This document shows positions 9,809 to 19,377 of a stretch of 64,000 nt of DNA, one piece after another. The first letter of the stretch is position 1; each line of letters begins with the position of its first letter. A model generated the notes under the pieces. It was given only the letters and a program-made list of their open reading frames with translations, made no database searches and had not been told where the DNA came from. The position numbers and the translations under genes are program-made. Origin of the DNA: Mesostigma viride (lineage: Eukaryota > Streptophyta > Mesostigmatophyceae > Mesostigmatales > Mesostigmataceae); the NCBI GenBank assembly GCA_009746045.1, contig RPFO01000041.1, positions 5,951,323 to 6,015,322 on the forward strand, read 5' to 3'.

Positions 9809-10562
9809 TTAATAGTCAAGACCACGAAAGTCGCAGTACTCGTACGCAAACTCTGCGTCCTCCATGTCTGGCGTGATAGCCGGACCTGCGCCGGCGTGGA
9901 TCAAAACAGGCGTATTCGCCTGGTTTTGAGTCGGAATGAAAATCGCAATGCGCCGACGCGCGACGATGCGAAGAGGATGCGTGAAGATGGAAAGAAGCTC
10001 CCAGCCCGCTGGGATCCACTCACGCAGAGCAGAGAGAAATGCCACCAGGTTAATGAGAACCTGGCGCTCGCGAGTGCGGACGCCGCGAGTGAGCAGCGAC
10101 AGCAACGCGATGTCTTGAAACAAATTTGTTGAGACCACAGGCGCGCCCCCCGTGCGCGTCGCAGCCCAGTTTTGTAAATTTCGCTGATAGCCGGCCGGTG
10201 AGCGACGAAATGGCGTTATCCACCTCCTCAATGGCGGTGGTGACCTCGTTCACCGAACAAAGGCCTCCGCGGACCTGGACCGTAAAAGCCGATAGAATCG
10301 ACCGAATTGAGTCCAACGGACCACGAATCGCCGGCACCAGCTGCGGCAAGCGTGGATTTTCTGGAAAATCTCCCAGCAACGGGAGCGCTGCCCGCTGTCG
10401 ACGATGCAATTCGTCGAGTGATGTCGTGACCTCGTCAATGAGAGCTTGTCACGACGGAGCAACCGGCTGCGAATCACGCGCCGGTGTAGCCGGTAATGGA
10501 TCTGCCGGCGGAGCAGCTACTTCCTCATCAGTAGGAATGCGGAAGTCGAATGAATTCGGCAT
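9809..10562 (-). pseudogene. ORF0 of copy B, between LTR and gag
   Basis: This extra reading frame of about 235 codons lies between the 5' LTR and gag. The start is set at the ATG at 10562 (MPNSFDFRIPTDEEVAAPPA) because the corresponding MPNS start is conserved in copy D, while the ATG inside the LTR is out of frame here. A TGA replaces the Trp codon found in D (after QPVAPS), and a 1-bp shift follows SSLTG. The last part (YQRNLQNWA...CDFRGLDY) is well conserved. It has charged N- and C-terminal regions and a hydrophobic stretch near LINLVAFLSALREWIPAGWE. I do not recognise its family. Confidence 0.7.
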
Positions 10563-10586
10563 GATCGTGAAAAGGCGAGTAATACG

Positions 10587-11200
10587 AGTTGTGAGAGAGT
10601 TGTGCTGAATTCCGCCATGGTTCTTGCAGGAATGTTGCCTTTATTATGAATAAGGAACACAGACGTAAGTCACGTCACTTCCAAGACTGCACGCAGCACA
10701 GGCGACAGGGTCGCAGTGCCAAGGGAACGTGCACGCAAGAACTAGCGTCCCGGTGCTACCAAGTCACACATATAACTTGCTAGGGACGCGTCCAAGTATT
10801 CAGCTGCTCTGTCACAGCTGAACTGTCAATCAATTGATTACACAGACTCTGGCACGCCTTTGGCGCGCAGATCTATCAATTGTCCATACGGCTAGTCCTG
10901 TGGACCTATCCGTACACTGCTCAGCATCAATTGTCTCATAGGTCCTGGCGCGCTACAGCGCGGGTACCTATCAATTGACCATCAAGTCCTGTACAAGTCC
11001 TGTCAACGTCCTGCGGACTATCATAGTGACACTTGTACATCCTGTGTCCGTACGCGCCCACAGTGGTGCGCCGGGTACTGTCGGCACAGCCTAGGAAACG
11101 TCATAACTTTTACGTCCCTTAACCAAATGAGGCGTTCAAGGTGCCGTTGGAAAGAGCGTAACAATCTCTATCCATCTAACGTAAATCCTTTACGTTAACT
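10587..11200 (-). repeat. 5' LTR of copy B
   Basis: This is the reverse-oriented 614-bp LTR; its AGTT end is at 11200 and its AACT end at 10587. It carries the same internal palindromes and polyadenylation-like signal as the other copies. Confidence 0.9.
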
Positions 11201-13643
11201 TGTATGGAAAACGTGGTAGCTGGAGTCCTGGGGTGGTTACCCAGGTTGATGAAGCTAGCCACGCATGCTTGGTCAGCATGGAGGACGAACCAAAGCATGT
11301 GCACCGGCTGAGTTGGTCATATGTCAAGCCTAACCTGATGAATGAGGGCAGTCAGGTACAAGGCTCACAGGATCTGCAGGATTTTCAGGTCCCAGGTGAC
11401 ATCACTGACGCAACGACCACATCTGTTGCAGGGGAATCTGTCAGCCCTGGCCAGGTTGCAGAGGTACTTGTTGAACAGGCTGCAAGGTCAACAGCTGGGG
11501 AGTCCACTGTCAAGCCCAAGGCCTTAACCAAGCCCAGGGGGACAAGTTTGGCTGGATTGATTGGGGCTCTGCAAAGGGCCAAGAAGCAGCCCAAGGTAGC
11601 CAAGCTTAGATGGCATGGCGATCTGGGGCTGGACACTGCCTTAGAGGTATAGACACTAATTCTCAGGTTTCCATAATTGGGACCAGAGCTGCAGCAGGGT
11701 ACAGCATGTCTGAGCCCAGCTATCAGTTTGTGTCTGACTTCAGTGGCGGGGTACACGTGAAGGTACTGGGCGAGGTATCTATTCCTATCCTTGGACAGGA
11801 CACTGCATTTTGTGTCTTGGAGGGCTATCAGGGACCTGCTCTTCTGGGGCAGAATTTCCTATGCCAGGATGGGGTAGTGATCACGTCCTCTCTCCTGACT
11901 ACTAAGGAAGGGGCTGGTCAGGTCCCACTGATCAATTTCAGGACCACTCATCTATCACGTGCAGTAACCAGGTCGGTCAAGCGTGTGCAGGTGTGCCAGG
12001 GGCAGGAGCCCTTGGTTGATGACCTCATATTGCCAGCTGCTAGTCATCCAAGCAGTTTGGGCATTGGTCCTCACTCACTTGCTGGACACAGCCCTATCAA
12101 CTACCAAGGCCTGGTGAAGCTCATGTCCTCTCCCATTATGTGTCCCCAGGTCACACTGGGTCTGATTAAATCTGGGGAGGACTGGATCTCCAAGAAATGC
12201 GTGGAACCTGTCAATGACCTGCCTCCTGCACGGCGTCTACTCAAGCTCAAGTTTGTCATCAAGATGAAGGAGGTGGACGGGGTCAAGGTACCACATGTCA
12301 GGCCAGTGCTGAATGAGTTCAAGGGTACTGGTGAGTGCACTGCTGAGGAGTTGTATACCCCTGGCATGCTGCATGACACTTGGAGGCTGCTGCTGTGTGT
12401 ATTTCTAGGCCTTCTCAACAAGGGCTTGGACTATGGCTCAGTGGTGGTAGACTTCAAAAGGGCATTTCTGGAAGGGGATGCAGATGTGGCACAGGAAAAG
12501 TGGGAGGGCAAGACGCCTTTCTATGTCAGGGTGCCTGCTGTATGGAAAAGGGACATTCACACTGAGTTCCTGAAAATCCTCAAGGGCCTGGAGGGTCTGA
12601 GGTCAAGTCCAATAATCTGGAGGGAGACACTCATCCGTTTCCTGAAGGAGCATTGCAACTTGAAGGTTTCTCCTGTAGACCCCTGTTTGTTTCTGGGGCA
12701 ATGGGAAGGCCTACCAGTGTATGCTTCGCTGCAGGGGGATGACCTGCACCTGCTGGCTCCTACGTCGTGGCTTAAGCAGTTGGTCTCCATCATTAAGTCC
12801 AAGTTTCCTCTGGGTAGGGAGCAATGGCAGGTGGAGAATGAGCCTCTACTGTTTGTGGGCATGGAGGCCACACTGGTGAAGAAGGGGGGAGAATGGCGTA
12901 TGCTGCTGGTGGGAGGTAATGATTATCAAGAAACCCTCATTAGCAAGCTTCCTCCAGTCATCACACAGGCACTGTGTCCTATGGTCAGGGGCATGGTTGC
13001 TTGGGTGGCAGGCATTTCCAGGCCAGACCTTATGGTCATAGCCAGGTTGCCTGATGGCATGCTGATGGAGCTGGGGTCTGCCAAGGTGGCTGATCAGGTC
13101 AGGGCTTCGTCTGGCATTCTGTTGTCTGCAGTGGATTTATCACAACCCATTTGCATGGAGCTGTATGTGGATAGCTCAATGGACAGCAGGCAGGTCTCCA
13201 AGGTCAGGGGCAGGGCTGCAGGGCTCTTTGTGCTCAGACAGGAAGGCCTGGGGAGTTTGGTGAGCTGGTTTAGTCGCCTGCACAAACGGGTGGCTGTCAG
13301 CAGTGATGTGGCAGAATGCAGGGCTATTTGTGAAGGCATTCACACAAGCCTTTATCTGAAGGAGTTGCTTCATCAGATGACTTCTAACACTCCTTGGCCA
13401 CTTCAGGTTACCACTCTTCTCAAAACAGACTCCATGGGGATGGTGCAGTTTGTGCACAGGCAGATGGCCAGAAGTAGGGACTTGGATTATCTCCTTCTGA
13501 AGGAACTGTCCTCCTTGGCCAACATGGAGCATATCCCTGGGGTTGACAATCCTGCTGATGCTTTGACCAAGCTAGTGCAGAAGGCAGCAGTGCAGTACAA
13601 GGTTCTTCAGTCTCTGATGGACCCATCTCAGCAGGCTGTCTAA
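11201..13643 (+). pseudogene. Copy C pol: integrase end, retropepsin-like, RT, RNase H
   Basis: The coding content matches copy A. A 2-bp insertion (GAGGTATAGACAC versus GAGGTAGACAC) at about 11648 shifts the frame in front of the retropepsin-like domain. A 3-bp insertion in the CTGACTACTAAGG region is in frame. RT and RNase H are otherwise open to 13643. The RT catalytic box reads QGDD here (about 12730) where copies A and D have HGDD; canonical Copia enzymes have YVDD. The truncated start plus the frameshift make this a pseudogene. Confidence 0.87.
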
Positions 13644-14007
13644 GCTGGTGCCTGGTTATAGGGCATTGGAGAGCAGGTTGTGTGGTAGTGTCAGCATTGT
13701 GACTGGCATAATACCTGTATCTTAGTCTGTACTAAGGCTCATGGACCATGGTACACTCACTCTGATTTTAATCAGGATACAGCCAGGTTTTGGCTGGGGT
13801 TCATGCTGTTGACTACACAAGGTTGACAGGTCCATTACAGACCATGTATTCTATTTTAAAAGAAATGTATATTTGTACATACTTCTCACAATGGTCTGGG
13901 AACCTTTATTCTGGGGTTTATAGGGCGGGGTTCGATTCCCTGGTATTATGTTTCTACAAGCTGGCCTGCTCAGGTGTTTTACCTGTTCAGACTTCCCTAG
14001 TTCCCCA
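11201..14007 (+). mobile_element. AGTT-family Copia-like element, copy C (5'-truncated fragment)
   Basis: Element homology starts abruptly at 11201 inside the integrase C-terminal coding region, right after the LTR of copy B, and continues through pol and about 360 bp of 3' region. It then stops at a palindrome cluster (14008). There are no LTRs of its own in the window. Confidence 0.88.
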
Positions 14008-14536
14008 AGTTATTATAAATAGTGACGGAACCTTTTTGCCACTTGGCAATTAGGTCCGTCACTATTTATCCGGCGAAAACCACTCGCCGGCATCTATTCC
14101 GCGTTAAGTTCACGTGAACGTGGCGCGGAATTGATGCCGGCGAGTGGTTTTCGCCGGATTAATAGTGACGGACCTAATTGCCAAGTGGCAAAAAGGTTCC
14201 GTCACTATTTATAATAACTAAAACGTCGTACTGTGGGGGCCGATATCTATCGTACCGCTGATGCCTACTGCAGTACCGAATCTCGCCTTAACGATATTCC
14301 AACCGGGCATATTTTTCCCTTCTGGCACTTTCGTTTGGCCTTCTGGTATCAATTCCGGTATTCGGAAATACCCGTGTCACCACAGGGATTCGAACCCCCG
14401 ACTTACGAGGTCTTAGTTATTATAAACACGTGAACTTAACGCGGAATAGATACCGGCGAGTGGTTTTCGCCGGATAAATAGTGACGGACCTAATTGCCCA
14501 AGTGGCAAAAAGGTTCCGTCACTATTTATAATAACT
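14008..14536. mobile_element. Nested-hairpin palindrome cluster with tRNA-like segment (cluster ii)
   Basis: A 212-bp palindrome (14008-14219) starts AGTTATTATAAATAGTG and ends with its complement. Within each arm AAATAGTGACGGA pairs perfectly with TCCGTCACTATTT, TTGCC with GGCAA, and CCGGCGA with TCGCCGG around AAACCAC. A segment of about 195 bp follows; on the minus strand it contains GGGGGTTCGAATCCC next to AAGACCTCGTAAG, like a tRNA 3' half. A second, internally deleted palindrome runs 14415-14536. It is a diverged relative of clusters i and iii. Confidence 0.8.
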
Positions 14537-14974
14537 AAGACCTCACAATGTGTAATTGGATTTTATTATGAATAATAATGGATGTATTGCACACATGTCC
14601 GTGCACCCCCACGGGGTTGTGATGATATGCTGGCTACTGTCACACCCTGGCCACCTGTGATGATTTTCCCGTGGATCCATGTGTCCCAGGTGCCCACCCC
14701 TGGGGTCACCTTGGGTTTTTGTAGTAAGGGGGTAAACCCCATTTTCCCGTGTCAACACACCTGCGGGCCCTTACTACGCTCCGCGAGGGTGACCCCATGT
14801 TCCCCTTATGTTTTGTGTGCCACGGGATTTTTCTAAGTCCCGTGGCACTGCATGAGATGTGGGCATGCACGAATAGTTTTTTCATTATCAGTTAATAATT
14901 TACAGGCAGAGACTTGTCTATTGATGAGGGCTGGGCTAGGTGTGCACTTGTGGCTACTGATCCCATGAGGCTGT
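14537..14974. other. Non-coding stretch with hairpins downstream of the zinc-protein gene
   Basis: No convincing gene is seen. TTTTATTATGAATAATAA (14561-14578) is an A/T hairpin. CCACGGGA and TCCCGTGG (about 14820-14847) form a strong hairpin 130 bp past the stop of the minus-strand gene, and GGGGTCACC/GGTGACCCC form a wider one (about 14700-14795). These could be transcript-end structures for that gene. Confidence 0.4.
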
Positions 14975-16084
14975 TTAATCGTAGTCGACCGGCACGGGGG
15001 CGCCGATGGCGTGCACGCCCAGGAGGGTGGTGATGTCCGTGAGGGGCGCTACGTGCCCGGATAGCTTGGTGTTTTCTCCGTCCTGGTACCACGCCTTGAA
15101 GCAGTTGTCGAAGCTGTACCCGTCGAACTTGATGAGGGCCTTCCTGTGCACGTTCCTGGCGCAGAAGTGGCAGGCCACGCCCATGGTGCCCTCCTGCGGG
15201 ATGTACATCATGTAGGCGGACATGGCGTGGTGCTCGAACTCGCGCTTGCAGCTCTCGCACCTCGCGGGCGGCCACTGGTCGTAGTAGGGGAAGTTGTAGG
15301 AGGGGGCGAGGGAGGTGCAGATGTGCGCCAAGTCCTCGTCTAGCTTGAAGCGGCGCAGGACGTCCTCGCAGCTGGCGACCATGGGGCCGAAGTCCTGGTG
15401 GTTTCCTTTGCGCATGATGGCCACGACCTGCCTGTTGACGCAGGGCTCGCAGTAGATCCCCGGCTCGGTGTCCCCCTCCTTGTGCAGGACGCGGAAGGCG
15501 ACCTTGTATGGCATGGTCTTGCACTCGCGGCACCTGTACTGCCCCCCTTGTTCCAGCGGGACGAGCGGGCGGCTGGTTTCCGGCTTGGGCACGGGCACCC
15601 TGATCCACTGGGACATGTACTTCTTTCGGTACTCGGAGTCCCTGCCCTCGTCCATGATGATGCCGATGCAGGAGACGAGGCACTCCTCGCAGAGGATGTC
15701 GTCCATGGAGCCCATCTCGTTCCTGGGGTTGTGTCGCATCAAGATGCTGTCCGGGCCCTTCTTGTGGCACTTGTCGCAGGGGTAGTGGTCTCTGACGGCC
15801 TGCTCGTAGTCGAAGGGGGCCACGGACTCGTCAGGGTCGGGGACCAGGTCGGTGAGGGCGTACTCGCGCTCCTCCGGCAGAGGCGAGGAGGGGCAGAGGA
15901 CGGCGTTGGGGTCGCAGCAGCGGAGGCGGCATCCCTTGACGGTTTTGCGCTTGCGGAGGGGCGCTTGCTTCCTGGCCAGGTGGGCGCCCACCACGAACTG
16001 CACGAATCCGTCTCGCAGCTTTGGCACCGGCTTGCGCGAGGAGCGCCTGCGCATGGAGGCCATGGAGCGCGTGGTGATGGCCAT
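14975..16084 (-). CDS. Virus-like hypothetical protein with three CxxC...CxxC zinc modules
   Basis: The product is 369 residues from the ATG at 16084 (MAITTRSMASMRRRSS); an upstream in-frame ATG (16204) would lie in the promoter repeats, so the shorter start is preferred. The N-terminus is basic. Three zinc-binding-like pairs follow: CDKCHKKG with CEECL, CRECK with CEPCV, and CESCKREF with CHFCARN, spread through the middle and C-terminal half. There is no membrane segment. GC content and codon use match the neighbouring HNH gene, which is divergent across a shared promoter. I do not recognise the family; a structural or nucleic-acid-binding role is only a guess. Confidence 0.75.
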   Translation of the reverse strand: MAITTRSMASMRRRSSRKPVPKLRDGFVQFVVGAHLARKQAPLRKRKTVKGCRLRCCDPNAVLCPSSPLPEEREYALTDLVPDPDESVAPFDYEQAVRDHYPCDKCHKKGPDSILMRHNPRNEMGSMDDILCEECLVSCIGIIMDEGRDSEYRKKYMSQWIRVPVPKPETSRPLVPLEQGGQYRCRECKTMPYKVAFRVLHKEGDTEPGIYCEPCVNRQVVAIMRKGNHQDFGPMVASCEDVLRRFKLDEDLAHICTSLAPSYNFPYYDQWPPARCESCKREFEHHAMSAYMMYIPQEGTMGVACHFCARNVHRKALIKFDGYSFDNCFKAWYQDGENTKLSGHVAPLTDITTLLGVHAIGAPVPVDYD

Positions 16085-16579
16085 GGCTATGTCGTGAAAA
16101 GAGAAGGCGTTTGGTTTCTGGCTCGCTGGTTGGTCTTGCGTGAGATGGCTTCCCCGTGGCTGGCCGCAGTCTTTGTGATTTTCCACGGGTGGCGGCGGAC
16201 GCACGGGATTGGTCCATCCACGGGTGGGCCGCGTCCGGCGCGGCGCTTCTAGAACCTCCGGCCAGTTCCGCGTGCTGACTCACGGGACCGGAAAGGCCGC
16301 GTCCGGCGCGGCGCTTCTACACGGTTCCGCGTGCTGACTCACGGGCCGGCGCGGCGCGTGCACGGTGACTCACGGTACCGGTCCGAACGACCCGCTGTCG
16401 GCGCGCGCTTCTGGAACCCCGGCCCAGTTCCGCGTGGCGACTCACGGGGTCGCGTTCCTCGCGTTTCTATTGGCGGATACTACCGGTCGAGGCGTTTCTG
16501 GAAGGCTTTCGAAGGCTTTCGAATCCCTTTCTCCGGGCGTAAAAGGGGAGGGGCAGAGAGCGAGAGAGAGAGAGACGCC
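16085..16579. promoter_or_regulatory. Divergent promoter with repeated TGACTCACGG and TTCTnGAA motifs
   Basis: This lies between the zinc-protein gene (minus) and the HNH gene (plus). A degenerate unit containing TTCCGCGTGnTGACTCACGG occurs several times; TGACTCACGG starts at 16276, 16335 and 16366, and CGACTCACGG at 16438. TTCTAGAA is at 16247-16254 and TTCTGGAA at 16496-16503, followed by two TTCGAA. ATTGG (CCAAT-box) sequences occur at about 16209 and 16469. Confidence 0.55.
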
Positions 16580-17281
16580 ATGAGGGGCGAGCGGGTGACG
16601 GGCTCGCGACCAAAAGCTCCGGTGTGCCACCACGGCAGGAAGTACGCGTGCAAAAAGTGCGGGATCCCGACGAAGAAGGCGCGCCTTCCCGGCCTGCAGC
16701 CTTCCCGGCCAGCGGTGTGCCCCCACGGCAGGAAGTACGCGTGCAAAAAGTGCGGCATCTCGAAGAACAAGACGCGCCCTCCCGAACCGGTGGCGCGCGG
16801 AGGGGTGTGCCGACACGGGAGGAAGCGCAGGTGCAAAAAGTGCGGCATCCACGCGAGATCGCTCTCGGAGGAAATGCAGAGGTGTCCCCACGGTTTCAAG
16901 ACGGCCTGTCAGCGTTGCGGCATCGGGCAGTGCGAGAATCACCCCGGCACCACCAAGAAGAGCTGCATGATTTGCAGGCCGCGAGAGAAGATATACCGAA
17001 ACCTGTTCCGACCTTACATGAGGGTGCTGGGCGTCTATTCCCGGGACGTGCTCTTGAAGGCCCTCGGGACCGACATCCCCGGATTCATCCGCCACATGGA
17101 CGCGATGATGAAGCCGGGGATGACGTGGGTGAACTACGGCAAGGCCTGGCATTTCGACCACGTGATCCCCGTGGCGCGCGGGTCGCCCTCCAAGGAAGAG
17201 GGGCTGCAGAGACTCCACTACACGAACATCCTGCCGACGTGGAAACGGGCCCAGACAGGGGGCGACATGGCCGGCAAATGA
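16580..17281 (+). CDS. HNH endonuclease with four CxHG...CxxCG zinc repeats
   Basis: The start is the ATG at 16580 (MRGERVTGSRP), the first ATG after the promoter repeats; the product is 233 residues. Residues about 15-125 hold four repeats of the form CxHG(R/F)KxxCxxCG, a small zinc-binding repeat seen in proteins of large DNA viruses and some protists. A further CMIC follows. The C-terminal domain has WHFDHVIPVARG and LHYTNILPTW, the DH...N pattern of HNH nucleases, so it probably cuts DNA. HNH genes of this form are often mobile within NCLDV genomes. Its intact frame and divergent promoter suggest a recent viral origin. Confidence 0.85.
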   Translation: MRGERVTGSRPKAPVCHHGRKYACKKCGIPTKKARLPGLQPSRPAVCPHGRKYACKKCGISKNKTRPPEPVARGGVCRHGRKRRCKKCGIHARSLSEEMQRCPHGFKTACQRCGIGQCENHPGTTKKSCMICRPREKIYRNLFRPYMRVLGVYSRDVLLKALGTDIPGFIRHMDAMMKPGMTWVNYGKAWHFDHVIPVARGSPSKEEGLQRLHYTNILPTWKRAQTGGDMAGK

Positions 17282-17337
17282 TCGGTCGAGACTCGCAGGC
17301 TATCAAAGGAGGCTTTCTGATTGGACGACACTTAGAA

Positions 17338-18005
17338 TACTTGGAGTATCGACCAGTAGGGATAGCACCACCACGCTCCTCCCTTTTGGGCCTGTTTCCC
17401 ACGGGATGGTGATGGTAAAGGTGACTCTGCTGATTTTTTCGCTTTTGGAAAACGAAAAATTTAGTTTTGCTGGACGTGATGAATCTCGTAGGGATGCGAT
17501 TCCTCTCTACTCCGTCGATGACCATACAAGTTTGAATGTAACGGTCATATTAATATACTCCATCGCTGACCATAAAATTTTGACATATGCCAGCATTATT
17601 AATATACTCCATCGCTGACCATAAAATTTTGACATGTGCCAGCATCATTAATATACTCCATCGCTGACCATAAAATTTTGACATGTGCCAGCATTAATAA
17701 TATACTCCATCGCTGACCATAAAATATTGAATGGAACGGTCGTATTAATATACTCCATCGCTGACCATAAAATATTGAATGGAACGGTCATATTAATATA
17801 CTCCATCGCTGACCATAAAATATTGACATGTGCCGGACCACGGACCGCGATATGCCCGATTTACCTTGTCCAGCAAAACTAAATTTTTCGTTTTCCAAAA
17901 GCGAAAAAAACAGCAGAGTCACCTTTACCATCACCATCCCGTGGGAAACGGGTCCAAAATGGAGGAGCGTGGTTATGCTATCCCTACTGGTCGATACTCC
18001 AAGTA
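17338..18005. mobile_element. 668-bp terminal-inverted-repeat element (MITE-like)
   Basis: Inverted repeats of about 138 bp (17338-17475 and 17868-18005) begin TACTTGGAGTATCG and mirror each other almost perfectly. TA at each end fits a TA target duplication, as for Tc1/mariner-type elements. The interior contains a tandem array and no transposase, so it is non-autonomous. It sits between two virus-like genes. Confidence 0.8.
17553..17844. repeat. Six tandem copies of a 48-49-bp unit
   Basis: Units start at about 17553, 17602, 17651, 17700, 17748 and 17796, each with ATATACTCCATCGCTGACC followed by ATAAAATTTTGAC or ATAAAATATTGA. The array fills the centre of the inverted-repeat element. Confidence 0.88.
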
Positions 18006-18195
18006 CGTCTACTAGCGGCCAATCGGATCGCTCGGATTCGGCGGGTGTAGCGAGTTCCTAGCACAGATACGCGAGGCCGCGGAACTACCTAGTGCACATG
18101 AGTGGGAGCCAATCAAAGGGGAGGAAATGTACTTTATTATCATGCATGGGGCAAGCAAGCCCCGTGGAAATGGGCAAAACAACGGCCCGAGGACT

Positions 18196-18734
18196 TCAAT
18201 TCTTCAGCTCGAAGGGGAGGAACCAACGCTCCTTCTCCACCTTCTCGAGCCCGGCGATGTCCTCCAAGGAAAGAGCGCCCAAACGGAAGTCGCAGAAAAG
18301 GTCCTCGCCCAGACGCTCCAAGTCCAGGTCCAGGTCCATGTCCTCCACGCGGAAGGGGCCCATCGCCGAAAACACGTCCTCCTCCTCCTCCTCCTCCAGA
18401 GCGCAAGGAGCGGGGGCGGGGGCGGGAGCGAGAGACTTCTCCTCCTCGGCGGCCATCAGATCGATCGCCTCGCGGATCTCGCGGTCGCTGCGCTGGATGC
18501 GGGACTCGCTCAAAAGATCCTTCACGGGGCCCTCGAACGCGCCCCAACCGAGCACCTCGTCGTCCTGCACGTGCGCCTCCGAAGACTTGGGAGGAGAACC
18601 GCGGAAGTAGGGAGACAGACGGCGACGGCAGCCGCGCAACTCGCGGCGAGAGCTGTCCTTCACGCGAGCGCCCATCCCGTCGTGAGGGCGCAGGTGCGGG
18701 TTCTTGCCCTTCACGCGAAGGCAGCGGCGGAAAG
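18196..18734 (-). pseudogene. C-terminal part of a zinc/acidic protein gene split by element D
   Basis: This is the left half of the gene whose 5' part is at 29764-30119. The frame of about 180 codons ending at 18196 encodes a basic stretch, then a strongly acidic region (six consecutive Glu, a repeated Asp-Leu run) and a hydrophobic, charged C-terminus ending FELKN. Relative to the 5' half the frame differs by one base; the 5' frame itself stays open to 18140 but gives low-complexity Arg/Gly/Pro sequence. I favour the acidic frame plus a 1-bp indel, but this is not certain. Function unknown. Confidence 0.55.
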
Positions 18735-18739
18735 GAGCC

Positions 18740-19354
18740 AGTTAACGTAAAGGATTTACGTTAGATGGACAGAGATTGTTACGCTCTTTCCAACGGCACC
18801 TTGAACGCCTCATTTGGTTAAGGAACGTAAAAGTTATGACGTTTCCTAGGCTGTGCCGACAGTACCCGGCGCGCCACTGTGGGCGCGTACGGACACAGGA
18901 TGTACAAGTGTCACTTTGATAGTCCGCAGGACGTTGACAGGACTTGTACAGGACTTGATGGTCAATTGATAGGTAGGCGCGCTGTAGCGCGCCAGGACCT
19001 ATGAGACAATTGATGCTGAGTAGTGTACGGATAGGTCCACAGGACTAGCCGTATGGACAATTGATAGATCTGCGCGCCAAAGGCGTGCCAGAGTCTGTGT
19101 AATCAATTGATTGACAGTTCAGCTGTGACAGTGCAGCTGAATACTTGGACGCGTCCCTAACAACCTATATGTGTGACTTGGTCGCACCGGGACGCTAGTT
19201 CTTGCGTGCACGTTCTCTTGGCACTGCGACCCTGTCGTCTGTGCTGCGTGCAGTCTTGGAAGTGACGTGACTTACGTCTGTGTTTCCTGTTATTAATAAA
19301 GGCAACTTCCTGCAAGAACCATGGCGGAATTCGTGGCATCTCACTCTTACAACT
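18740..19354 (+). repeat. 5' LTR of element D
   Basis: A 615-bp LTR beginning AGTTAACG and ending TTACAACT. The boundaries are set by alignment with the 3' LTR and by the flanking GAGCC duplications. The bases after it (CGTATTACACGCC) do not start with TGG, so the usual tRNA 3'-end primer site is absent. Confidence 0.93.
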
Positions 19355-19377
19355 CGTATTACACGCCTGTTAAAAAG

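Larger units (their letters stand above)
5323..11200 (-). mobile_element. AGTT-family Copia-like element, copy B (reverse, 3'-truncated)
   Basis: Read on the minus strand, the order is 5' LTR (11200-10587), ORF0, gag, and pol through integrase and the retropepsin-like domain. Homology stops at about 5323, before the reverse transcriptase. Its gag is interrupted by a 1.1-kb palindrome cluster flanked by GCACC duplications. Its 5' LTR abuts copy C at 11200/11201, so B probably inserted into, or recombined with, a C-type copy. Confidence 0.9.

Noticed and set aside
15398-16252. 284-codon plus-strand ORF opposite the zinc-protein gene
   Set aside because: It is the antisense of the GC-rich minus-strand gene, with His/Val/Gly-rich random-looking composition; the minus frame has ordered CxxC modules.
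16442-17218. Minus-strand and alternative plus-strand ORFs over the HNH gene
   Set aside because: Only the 16580-17281 frame shows zinc repeats and the HNH motif; the others are composition-driven.
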